The position numbers and the translations under genes are program-made. Below are positions 5,859 to 11,097 of a stretch of DNA of 40,569 nt, piece after piece. The notes beneath the pieces were generated by a model. The model had not been told where the DNA came from. It saw only the letters and a program-made list of their open reading frames with translations, and did no database searches. Source of the stretch: a virus. Position 1 is the stretch's first letter. Each line of letters starts with the position of its first letter. The DNA lies in the IMG/VR virus record IMGVR_UViG_3300034167_000574, positions 1 through 40,569 of that record; one strand, given 5' to 3'.

Positions 5859-5884
5859 ACCCTAGCAGAATTAACTACTAGGGT
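5859..5884 (-). terminator. Terminator-like stem-loop after gene 5910-6119
   Basis: ACCCTAG (5859-5865) and CTAGGGT (5878-5884) form a perfect 7-bp stem with a 12-nt loop. On the minus strand it is followed by TTTATTTATGC. It begins 26 bases after the stop of the minus-strand gene 5910-6119. Confidence 0.65.
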
Positions 5885-5909
5885 ATATTGTGTATTACTA
5901 TATAGGAGA

Positions 5910-6119
5910 TTAGTTAGAAGTCGCCAAAACCATATCGCGTTCTTCAGATATTTCACATTCATAGTGCCAACTTATATCTGTATCAAATGTAAGTTTTATA
6001 AGAGTACCCCCATCAGCAGTTGCTTGAACACCTATTACTTGTCTGCCTACTTGGTCCAAGTCTGTTCTTAAATACACGATTTGACCAAAGTCAAAATTAC
6101 TAGTTACTCTTATGCTCAT
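5910..6119 (-). CDS. Conserved small phage protein, 69 aa
   Basis: Contains FDFGQIVYLRTDLDQVGRQV followed by a beta-rich middle and an acidic end with SWHYECEISEER. From memory, small phage proteins with an FDFG-x-x-VYLKTD-x-(E/D)Q-x-x-R core are common, and their role is unknown. This is the first gene of the minus-strand block, next to the divergent promoter region (6120-6216). It has its own 3' stem-loop. Confidence 0.75.
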   Translation of the reverse strand: MSIRVTSNFDFGQIVYLRTDLDQVGRQVIGVQATADGGTLIKLTFDTDISWHYECEISEERDMVLATSN

Positions 6120-6143
6120 AATATTATGTTTTAAATTATTTTA

Positions 6144-6151
6144 CAAATATA
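6144..6151 (-). promoter_or_regulatory. Candidate minus-strand promoter -7 box
   Basis: CAAATATA on the plus strand reads TATATTTG on the minus strand, a match to the Bacteroidota -7 consensus TAnnTTTG. It lies 25 bases upstream of the ATG of 5910-6119. The matching -33 TTTG is weak (a GTTTA-like stretch near 6170), so this call is less sure than its plus-strand partner. Confidence 0.45.
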
Positions 6152-6158
6152 TTATAAA

Positions 6159-6191
6159 TTTGTAAAAGTTAAACTTTATTTTATATATTTG
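6159..6191 (+). promoter_or_regulatory. Bacteroidota-type promoter of the plus-strand block
   Basis: TTTG at 6159-6162 and TATATTTG at 6184-6191 are separated by 21 bases, matching the Bacteroidota primary-sigma consensus (TTTG, about 19-21 nt, TAnnTTTG). Transcription would start around 6198, about 20 bases before the ATG at 6217. The facing minus-strand genes make this a divergent promoter region. Confidence 0.7.
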
Positions 6192-6216
6192 TAGTGTAAT
6201 TAATAAATATACAAAT

Positions 6217-6594
6217 ATGAACACAGAAACTAAAGCACCAGAACAACCATCAAAAGAAACAATCATCTCTTGGTACACTGAACAAATTGAAATTGCAACA
6301 CTGAGAAAAACTCTTTCTGAGTTGAATAAAGACATTGCAACTTTTGATGCTCAAAGATTAAAAGCAACAATTATGATTGCTCAAATGCAAGAACCTCAAA
6401 AAGCAACTGGTAACGAAATTGAACATGAAGTTACTCAAGAAGACTTGGATGCAAATCCAGAGTTAGTTCAAAACAATGTAAAAGTTGGTGATAAGATTTT
6501 AATATCTGGAACACCTACACCAGAAGAACAAGCTTTTGAAGAACAATCTTTTGAAGAAGATCAAGTACCTGTTAGAACATTAAAAAAAGAATAA
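6217..6594 (+). CDS. Hypothetical helical protein, 125 aa
   Basis: First gene after the plus-strand promoter. Residues ~10-65 are predicted coiled coil by heptad pattern (EQIEIATLRKTLSELNKDIA). The C-terminal half is acidic and ends in a basic KKE. It resembles phage proteins in which a helical hairpin precedes an acidic linker, but the family is not identified. It is followed after one base by another coiled-coil gene. Confidence 0.7.
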   Translation: MNTETKAPEQPSKETIISWYTEQIEIATLRKTLSELNKDIATFDAQRLKATIMIAQMQEPQKATGNEIEHEVTQEDLDANPELVQNNVKVGDKILISGTPTPEEQAFEEQSFEEDQVPVRTLKKE

Positions 6595-6595
6595 T

Positions 6596-6829
6596 ATGTT
6601 TGCTAAAAAACCAATTACAAGCAGCATACTTAGTGCAAAGAAAAACAGAATACTAAATGTATTTACTGTTATGCAAGATGAGTTAAAACAATTACATGAT
6701 GAACAAAAAGATTATGCTGTTCACATACAATCAAAACTGAAAGAACTCTCTGATGAACTTACTGCAGTTGAAACTAGCAGAGCAGAAACTACAAAAACTA
6801 TTAACAAGATTGAAACAATTTTAAAGTAA
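6596..6829 (+). CDS. Hypothetical coiled-coil protein, 77 aa
   Basis: The basic N-terminus (MFAKKPITSSILSAKKNR) is followed by a long helix with clear heptads (MQDELKQLHDEQKDYAVHI, then LKELSDELTAVETS). No catalytic motif. The stop overlaps the next start by one base (TAATG), so translation is probably coupled. Function unknown. Confidence 0.7.
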   Translation: MFAKKPITSSILSAKKNRILNVFTVMQDELKQLHDEQKDYAVHIQSKLKELSDELTAVETSRAETTKTINKIETILK

Positions 6830-7029
6830 TGGAAGATTTTTTAAAAAGAATGCATGAAGAGTTAGAGCAGTTAAAAGAAAAAAAGGACAAGTTAAACACC
6901 TTTATTAATGATAATCCAAAGTTTAGTGAACTAACAAATATCAATAGAATTTTATTGATAAATCAGTTCAATGCAATGGAATTGTATTATTATGCTTTAG
7001 AATCTAGAATAGAATTTATTAACGATTAA
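6829..7029 (+). CDS. Helical-hairpin phage protein, 66 aa
   Basis: Pattern: EELEQLKEKKDKLNTFI, a short linker with PKFSEL, then LLINQFNAMELYYYALESRI. From memory, a common small phage family has the form (L-x-x-K-x-x-KL-x-x-FI, then L-x-x-Q-x-x-AM-x-x-Y-x-x-x-L-x-x-RI). Role unknown. It is an all-helical hairpin with no Cys. It lies next to the candidate sponge gene 7040-7276, with which it shares overall architecture (two helices and a short N-terminal part). Confidence 0.7.
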   Translation: MEDFLKRMHEELEQLKEKKDKLNTFINDNPKFSELTNINRILLINQFNAMELYYYALESRIEFIND

Positions 7030-7039
7030 ATATAAAAAA

Positions 7040-7276
7040 ATGGAAGAAAAAGAATTAACATTTGGAGAAAAATTAGCTGGTATAACATTTAATCCTTCAG
7101 GAGATGAAAAAGTTACAAGAGTCAAAACATTGTGTGCAGAACTTGCAGATATATTATTTGATGACTATGATGAAACTGAAAGAACAGGTATAAAAACTAC
7201 TTTGTTCCATCATGCAGTTGGAGAAATTATCAATGCACAAATGAATGTAGTTAAAGTATTAACACTTAAATACTAA
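7040..7276 (+). CDS. Candidate Acb2/Tad1-type cyclic-nucleotide sponge, 78 aa
   Basis: Begins MEEKELTFGEKLAGITFNPS, then DEKVTRVKTLCAELADIL and ends AVGEIINAQMNVVKVLTLKY. The order FGEK-x-x-G-x-TFNPSGD-x-x-V-x-x-VK, then a second helix with A-x-x-EI-x-x-AQM-x-x-VK-x-LT, matches my memory of small phage proteins annotated as Acb2/Tad1 hairpin domains. Such proteins bind cyclic oligonucleotide signals and block CBASS or Thoeris immunity. The assignment is by remembered pattern only and needs a profile search. Its position near the first strong plus-strand promoter fits early counter-defence expression. Confidence 0.5.
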   Translation: MEEKELTFGEKLAGITFNPSGDEKVTRVKTLCAELADILFDDYDETERTGIKTTLFHHAVGEIINAQMNVVKVLTLKY

Positions 7277-7278
7277 CA

Positions 7279-7566
7279 ATGTCAGATTATAAAAAATTAA
7301 GAGGAAGAAGAATTTTACTTACTAAACCAGTAAAGAAAGAAAGTGCAATTCAATTATCTGCTATTACTGAAGCACAATTAGATGCAGAAGCAATGAAACA
7401 ATGGACTGCACTTGAAGTGTATTCTATTGGAGAAGATGTTGAAGAAGTTGCAGTAGGAGATAAAGTTTATGTACCTACTTATGGATTACAACAAGCAGAA
7501 ATTCTTGAGGTTGGTGGTGCATTAAGAATGATGATCTCTGAAGGAGATATTGCAATTGTTTGGTAA
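7279..7566 (+). CDS. GroES-like co-chaperonin, 95 aa
   Basis: Residues 7-15 (LRGRRILLT) match the first strand of GroES. LEVYSIGEDVEEVAVGDKVY followed by VPTYG matches the GroES core (V-x-x-x-G-x-x-x-x-x-x-VGD-x-V). The end MISEGDIAIVW matches the family's C-terminal (I-x-E-x-DI-x-A-x-V). The length (95) equals that of bacterial GroES. The middle, which would form the mobile loop contacting GroEL (about residues 17-35), is divergent. Phage co-chaperonins such as T4 Gp31 replace GroES in folding the capsid protein, so a role with the major capsid protein at 17455-19098 is a reasonable inference. No GroEL gene is seen in the window. Confidence 0.8.
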   Translation: MSDYKKLRGRRILLTKPVKKESAIQLSAITEAQLDAEAMKQWTALEVYSIGEDVEEVAVGDKVYVPTYGLQQAEILEVGGALRMMISEGDIAIVW

Positions 7567-7574
7567 AATAATTA

Positions 7575-7750
7575 GACCTCTACTTGTGCACGAGTATGTA
7601 TCGAAGATAGGAATTACAGACCATGTTGTTGATACCAGCAAAATGGTTGGCGTGGAGGTCCTCCAAATCGTAGGTTGGCACAGTTTGTAACTCTGGGGAT
7701 ATTCAAAAGTTACTGATGGCTTAGTCAGTTGTGCCATAAACAACTGATAT
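7575..7750 (+). ncRNA. Structured RNA of unknown type, upstream of tRNA
   Basis: No gene frame is credible here, but nested complementary segments are dense. GACCTCTAC (7575-7583) pairs with GTGGAGGTC (7652-7660) and encloses TATC/GATA (7599-7609) and GACCAT-GTTG / CAGC-AAA-ATGGTT (7619-7648). Next, GGCACA (7677-7682) pairs with TGTGCC (7730-7735) and encloses GTAACT/AGTTAC and ACTGA/TCAGT. The tRNA follows directly. It does not match any RNA class I can identify. It may be part of one long transcript with the tRNA and tmRNA. Confidence 0.55.
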
Positions 7751-7752
7751 AT

Positions 7753-7824
7753 TGCGTGAAAGTGTAAATGGTTGCATACAGGTCTCATAAACCTAGAGGG
7801 GTGGTTCGAATCCACGACACGCTA
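7753..7824 (+). tRNA. tRNA-Met-like (anticodon CAT)
   Basis: Cloverleaf by eye: acceptor TGCGTGA / ACACGCT (five inner pairs good, outermost and innermost mismatched), D-arm GTGT/GCAT with GG in the loop, anticodon arm AGGT/ACCT with loop CTCATAA (anticodon 7786-7788), T-arm GTGG/CCAC with loop TTCGAAT, discriminator A at 7824. Base 8 is A instead of the usual T, and CCA is not encoded (CTA follows). The deviations leave open a degenerate tRNA or a tRNA-like end of the upstream structured RNA. The unpaired 1-72 position is reminiscent of initiator tRNA. Confidence 0.6.
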
Positions 7825-7838
7825 CTAAATGTAAAGTT

Positions 7839-8030
7839 ATGTTACAATTAAATCCTATGATTCCTATTTTTAGAGTTTCAGATAATATGGAAGGATATGC
7901 TTTTTTGGTAATTGATTATTCACAAGAGCATGATTTATTATTTACATGTGCAATGGACAATGGTGAGATTTGGACATTAAACAATAAAGAAATTAGATTT
8001 TGTAAAAATATAAGTTTAGATAGAAAATAA
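7839..8030 (+). CDS. Conserved small phage protein, 63 aa
   Basis: MLQLNPMIPIFRVSDNMEGY, followed by FLVIDYSQEHDLLFTCAMDN, then GEIWTLNNKEIRF. From memory, the frame (LNP-x-IP, then A-x-LVIDY-x-x-EHDL, then GE-x-W-x-x-x-N-x-x-IR) is a recurrent small phage protein of unknown role. It is compact and beta-rich. It sits between the tRNA and the tmRNA, only 4 bases before the tmRNA, so the RNA genes and this gene are probably on one transcript. Confidence 0.75.
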   Translation: MLQLNPMIPIFRVSDNMEGYAFLVIDYSQEHDLLFTCAMDNGEIWTLNNKEIRFCKNISLDRK

Positions 8031-8034
8031 TATT

Positions 8035-8395
8035 GGGGGTGACTGGTTTTGACAGGTCATTAGTAAGTAGTACAATCAGCCAGAGAGATAACTGTAAACT
8101 AAGGTGAATTTAATAAATGACAACAAAGTAATTTCGTTAGATGTTGACCAAGTTAACGCTAACATGAGCAAAGTTTTTTCATTGATTAACTCTAATGTCG
8201 AAGAGCTAGAAATAGCTGCGTAGTAAGCATTAACAAGATTTCTTAGTTAGATTAAACTAAGTGGTGGTTTTTTCAACTTCACAGTTGACCCTAGAGTACA
8301 CCTGTAGACTCTTTAAATAAGTATGGGAACAAAGCTGTATAAATTGTATTATTGACCATGGTTTGGACAGGAGTTCGACTCTCCTCACCTCCACA
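8035..8395 (+). ncRNA. ssrA: tmRNA (ssrA) with extended tag frame
   Basis: The 5' end GGGGGTGACTGGTTTTGACA is the hallmark tmRNA start. The 3' end has T-arm AGGAG-TTCGACT-CTCCT (8369-8385) and acceptor CACCTCC (8386-8392), which pairs with GGGGGTG (8035-8041). CCA is not encoded. Length (~360 nt) is typical. The tag frame ends GCT GCG TAG TAA (8215-8226), giving the expected Ala-Ala end (EELEIAA). That frame is open for 41 codons from 8098, whereas tags are usually about 10 residues. By distance from the 5' end the tag could start near 8116 (NDNKVISLDV), or near 8158 (ANMSKVFSL). A GCTA-GAAA-TAGC hairpin covers the tag end, as hairpin H5 does in known tmRNAs. It would rescue stalled ribosomes and tag their products for proteolysis. 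Confidence 0.92.
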
Positions 8396-8402
8396 AATGT
8401 TT

Positions 8403-8441
8403 GTTATTATGGACAATATGTTATCTATTGTCTATAATAAC
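8403..8441 (+). terminator. 16-bp stem-loop after the tmRNA
   Basis: Arms 8403-8418 (GTTATTATGGACAATA) and 8426-8441 (TATTGTCTATAATAAC) pair over 16 bases with one G-T wobble around a 7-nt loop. It begins 8 bases after the tmRNA end and probably defines the 3' end or a processing site. There is no T-run, so it is not a standard intrinsic terminator. Confidence 0.6.
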
Positions 8442-8450
8442 GCACATTAA

Positions 8451-8468
8451 TAACTAATATATTAGTTA
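8451..8468. promoter_or_regulatory. Perfect 18-bp palindrome upstream of 8483
   Basis: TAACTAATATATTAGTTA is fully self-complementary and lies 14 bases before the ATG of the possible winged-helix gene 8483-8878. It is a plausible dimeric-protein operator, perhaps autoregulatory. This is inferred from symmetry and position alone. Confidence 0.4.
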
Positions 8469-8482
8469 AAAACCTAACAACA

Positions 8483-8878
8483 ATGGATGTAAAAAGAGCA
8501 CAAAAAAAACTTAGATTATCATCACCAGATATAATCAAGTATCAATTACTTACAGAACTAGTGTTCTTTAAGAAAGAAAATTTAATACCTTCTGATCTAG
8601 AAATACTAACTTTACTTGTAATGTGGGGACCTATTGAGTTAGGTGCTTTTTGCATGGATGCTGCAAAAGTGTTATACCCAGAAACATTGCCTGAAGACTT
8701 ATCACTTCGTTCACAAAATATTAGAAACAGAATTGTTAAATTAGAAAAAAGAAACATAATCAGTAAATCAAATACTGGTAGAAAAACAATTTCATTAAGT
8801 TCAGATATTAACATACTATCTAATGGTAATATACTATTAGATTATAATTACTTATCAGTTGAATCCAATAAAGCGTAA
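8483..8878 (+). CDS. Possible winged-helix protein, 131 aa
   Basis: Helical throughout, with a segment LRSQNIRNRIVKLEKRNIIS followed by GRKTISLSSDI. This resembles the recognition helix and wing of winged-helix regulators (x-x-x-IR-x-RI-x-x-LE-x-x-x-II-x-x-x, then a basic hairpin). The N-terminal part is basic (MDVKRAQKKL). A perfect palindrome lies immediately upstream. The 3' end overlaps the HU-like gene by 20 bases. It could instead be a structural protein. DNA binding is inference from pattern. Confidence 0.5.
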   Translation: MDVKRAQKKLRLSSPDIIKYQLLTELVFFKKENLIPSDLEILTLLVMWGPIELGAFCMDAAKVLYPETLPEDLSLRSQNIRNRIVKLEKRNIISKSNTGRKTISLSSDINILSNGNILLDYNYLSVESNKA

Positions 8879-9251
8879 ATCTATAATTGAAAAAACTGCA
8901 AAAGATTTAAATATTGCAGTTAATTTGGTTGATGAAATCACATCATTTTATTATAAATCAGTACAAAAAAAATTATCTGCAGCTACACATCATTCAGTAA
9001 CAGTTCCAAATTTAGGAACATTTGTAGTTAAGAAAAAAACATTAGAAGAAAAAATAAGAAGAAATATTTTATTTGTACAAAAAATAGAAAACGATGTTGA
9101 TATAACAGTGCAAACGTATGAGTTAATTATTCAAAAAAGAAAAGATATATCTACTTTTATTGAATTAACAGAATTAATGAAAACAGAACAAGTTAGAAGA
9201 CAAGAAGTTAAACTAAAAAAACAGGAATACAATGATGGCAAATCCAATTAG
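8859..9251 (+). CDS. HU/IHF-like DNA-binding protein, 130 aa, TTG start
   Basis: Residues ~7-70 follow the HU/IHF layout: a helix pair (SIIEKTAKDLNIAVNLVDEI), then KKLSAATHHSVTVPNLGTF, where VPNLGTFVV matches the V-x-(L/I)P-x-(F/L)G-x-F turn that starts the beta sheet. The DNA-binding arm is not canonical, and a charged helical C-terminal extension follows. No ATG occurs before the conserved region, so the start is probably the TTG at 8859, inside the upstream gene (20-base overlap). crAss-like phages characteristically encode IHF-like subunits near this module. It probably bends phage DNA during packaging or replication. Confidence 0.7.
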   Translation: MNPIKRKSIIEKTAKDLNIAVNLVDEITSFYYKSVQKKLSAATHHSVTVPNLGTFVVKKKTLEEKIRRNILFVQKIENDVDITVQTYELIIQKRKDISTFIELTELMKTEQVRRQEVKLKKQEYNDGKSN

Positions 9252-9543
9252 AATATGGAAAAATCGTGGTCTTATATTAGAAGGCGTAAAAAATAATATT
9301 TTTAAAACAGCACACGTAGAAAACATTGCATTTTTTAGAAATGAAATTTGTAATGTTTGTGAATTTGTTGATAAAGCAGGTTCTAAATGTGCAATACCTG
9401 GAACACATCCTTGTTGTTCTGAATGTGGATGCTCTTTAAAATTAAAAACAAGATCACTTTCTTCAGATTGTCCCAAAGGATTTTGGAAAGCAGAACTTAC
9501 TGATGCTGAAGAAACAGCACTATTAACTCAAATAAATAAATAG
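9232..9543 (+). CDS. Cys-rich (zinc-binding-like) phage protein, 103 aa
   Basis: Residues ~40-70 contain CNVCEFVDKAGSKCAIPG, then PCCSECGCSLKLKTRSLSS and CPKGFW, so eight or more Cys with C-x2-C and C-C-x2-C-x-C spacing. This suggests one or two metal sites. I recall similar Cys-rich proteins (ending SLKLKTRS) in other Bacteroidota phages without assigned function. Two adjacent ATGs (9232 and 9235) are both possible starts. The start lies inside the 3' end of the HU-like gene, pointing to translational coupling. It ends with TAG, whereas most neighbours use TAA. Confidence 0.7.
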   Translation: MMANPIRIWKNRGLILEGVKNNIFKTAHVENIAFFRNEICNVCEFVDKAGSKCAIPGTHPCCSECGCSLKLKTRSLSSDCPKGFWKAELTDAEETALLTQINK

Positions 9544-9545
9544 TT

Positions 9546-10388
9546 ATGGCAATTGTATTTGAAGCAGCAACACATTCTTATGTATCTATAGATCCAGAAG
9601 ATAAAACTAAATGGGTATCTGTAACTACTTTGTTGAGTAATTTAAAACAACCTTTTGATTCTGAGGCAGTTGCAACTAAATGTTCAACTAATAATAAAAA
9701 AACTAATAAATGGTATGGTATGACTGTAAAAGAAATACAAAGTGCCTGGAAAAAAGAATCAGATAGAGCATGTGCATTAGGTAATTGGTATCATGATCAA
9801 CGTGAGCAAGACATTGTTGGTTGTGAAACAATTGTTAGACATGATGAATCATTACCTGTAATAAAACCATTACTTGACGGATATGGTAAAAAACTTGCAC
9901 CATTGCAAAAACTAATTAATGGTATATATCCAGAGCATATGGTTTATTTAAAATCTGCTGGTATATGTGGTCAATCTGATTTAGTTGAAGTTGTAAATAA
10001 TACAGTTCATATAACTGATTATAAAACAAATAAAAAGATTGATAAAGAATCTTTTAAAAACTGGGAAGGTATTTCTAAAAAAATGACTGGTCCAGTTTCT
10101 CATATGGATGATTGTAATTTAAACCATTATAATCTACAACTCAGTATTTATATGTATATTATACTGAAACACAATCCTAACTTAAAAGCAGGTAAACTAA
10201 TAATTCATCATATCACATTTGAAGAAGAAGATAAAAAAGATGAATTTGGTTATCCTATTATTAAAGTGTCTGTTGAGGGAGATCCTATTATACGTGATAT
10301 TGAAATATTTGAGTTACCATATTTAAAAGTTGAAGTAACAGATATATTACAATGGTATAAAAATAATCCTAGACTAATAAAAAAATAA
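9546..10388 (+). CDS. PD-(D/E)XK family nuclease, 280 aa
   Basis: The nuclease core is visible: E130 in YPEHMVY, then GICGQSDLVEVV (D145) and HITDYKTNKK, giving the D-x-K pair (D158, K160) of the PD-(D/E)XK fold, with ITDYKT typical of the RecB/Cas4-like branch. Upstream, SVTTLLSNLK and GNWYHDQREQ resemble the N-terminal helices of phage exonucleases in this family. It would cut or resect DNA, plausibly for recombination, replication or packaging. The length fits. It is 2 bases after the Cys-rich gene and 2 before the next gene, so it is in an operon. Confidence 0.8.
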   Translation: MAIVFEAATHSYVSIDPEDKTKWVSVTTLLSNLKQPFDSEAVATKCSTNNKKTNKWYGMTVKEIQSAWKKESDRACALGNWYHDQREQDIVGCETIVRHDESLPVIKPLLDGYGKKLAPLQKLINGIYPEHMVYLKSAGICGQSDLVEVVNNTVHITDYKTNKKIDKESFKNWEGISKKMTGPVSHMDDCNLNHYNLQLSIYMYIILKHNPNLKAGKLIIHHITFEEEDKKDEFGYPIIKVSVEGDPIIRDIEIFELPYLKVEVTDILQWYKNNPRLIKK

Positions 10389-10390
10389 AA

Positions 10391-10906
10391 ATGATAAGAT
10401 TATTTGATATACAAAATGGTACAGTTGTACCAACAGAACATTGTTTTGTACTAAGAGATTTAAAAATGATTATGGAATGTTATCCAGATGATTATCAAAA
10501 TGTCTTTGCATATTTGTTTTATATGACTTGTCCAAATCCAGATTTAAATCCATATTTTGATACATTAGAACATGAAAAAGAAGAACTTATACTTTCGCAG
10601 CTTAATGTCAATTTTAGTACTGAAGATGATACTATCTTATTGGCTGTCGCCTTATGTAAAAAACTTTATGAAACTCCTACACTACGTGCGTACATGGGTA
10701 TTAAAAGCATGGTTGATAGGTTGGGCATGTATATGGAAACTACTCCTATTGAACATGGTAGAGATGGAAATATCAATTCTGTGGTTAATGTGGCGGCAAA
10801 GTTTGAACAAATTAGAATGTCGTTTAAAGGTGCGTACAAGGACCTTATGGAAGAACAAAAATCGCAGGTAAGAGGTGGACAACAAGTTGCTTACGATCAA
10901 ATGTAA
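10391..10906 (+). CDS. Conserved protein upstream of terminase, candidate small terminase, 171 aa
   Basis: N-terminal half acidic and aromatic (YPDDYQNVFAYLFYMTCPNP). The second half is helical with GMYMETTPIEHGRDGNINSV, then a basic helix (FEQIRMSFKGAYKDL) and a Gln-rich tail. It lies between the nuclease and the terminase large subunit, where the small subunit commonly sits. No helix-turn-helix is certain, so the small-terminase idea rests on position and on the helical C-terminal half. A plus-strand frame inside it at 10572-10871 is a shadow. Confidence 0.6.
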   Translation: MIRLFDIQNGTVVPTEHCFVLRDLKMIMECYPDDYQNVFAYLFYMTCPNPDLNPYFDTLEHEKEELILSQLNVNFSTEDDTILLAVALCKKLYETPTLRAYMGIKSMVDRLGMYMETTPIEHGRDGNINSVVNVAAKFEQIRMSFKGAYKDLMEEQKSQVRGGQQVAYDQM

Positions 10907-10911
10907 ATATT

Positions 10912-11097
10912 ATGAAACTAGATAGATTATATAATTGGTTATTTCATTACAACTCTCATACAGAAAAATGGACTGCATTTCATAGAGATGACCATTCTGC
11001 ATATTGGAATAAAACAGAAAAAACACATCCTACATTTGTTGCTAAAGAATTTAGTGAACTAATTAAAATATTACATACCTCAAATTTATGTATATAA
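10912..11097 (+). CDS. Hypothetical protein, 61 aa
   Basis: Aromatic-rich small protein: MKLDRLYNWLFHYNSHTEKW, then AFHRDDHSAYWNK and a short hydrophobic C-terminus. It resembles, from memory, small phage proteins with a W-x-F-H-Y-N and W-x-A-F-x-R-(E/D)D arrangement. Role unknown. It overlaps the start of the terminase gene by 10 bases, implying coupled translation. Confidence 0.7.
   Translation: MKLDRLYNWLFHYNSHTEKWTAFHRDDHSAYWNKTEKTHPTFVAKEFSELIKILHTSNLCI

Larger units (their letters stand above)
5677..5909. other. G-rich spacer and 3' region of gene 5910-6119
   Basis: No gene seen. The left part (5705-5755) is unusually G-rich for this genome, with runs of 6, 3, 5 and 5 G. A TATATTTG box occurs at about 5767-5774 on the plus strand without a matching TTTG upstream, so it is not called as a promoter. 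The right part holds the stem-loop at 5859-5884. Confidence 0.5.

Noticed and set aside
6141-6335. 64-codon minus-strand frame
   Set aside because: Covers the divergent promoter and the start of 6217-6594; hydrophobic, low-complexity reading typical of an AT-rich antisense shadow.
7575-7660. Second tRNA with a 9-bp acceptor-like stem and a GAT-type loop
   Set aside because: The segment has an acceptor-like stem and a 7-nt anticodon-like loop but no T-arm (no TTC-x-A loop), so it is treated as part of the structured RNA.
7522-7815. 97-codon minus-strand frame
   Set aside because: Overlaps the end of the GroES-like gene, the structured RNA and the tRNA-like gene; no neighbour on that strand and no plausible protein features.
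8103-8120. Short tag GEFNK followed by TGA in the tmRNA
   Set aside because: It begins with Gly-Glu like many Bacteroidota tags but stops after five residues and lacks an Ala-Ala end; the other frame ends in Ala-Ala with a double stop.
8203-8220. CRISPR tracrRNA/guide-like sequence GAGCTAGAAATAGC
   Set aside because: Resembles the Cas9 guide tetraloop by coincidence; it is the hairpin covering the tmRNA tag end, and no repeats or cas genes are present.
9541-9543. Stop-codon reassignment (TAG as an amino acid), known in some crAss-like phages
   Set aside because: All long genes read through cleanly with the standard code and end at TAA or TAG at sensible points next to the following start.
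10572-10871. 99-codon plus-strand frame
   Set aside because: Lies wholly inside 10391-10906 in another frame and gives an atypical Trp/Arg-rich protein.
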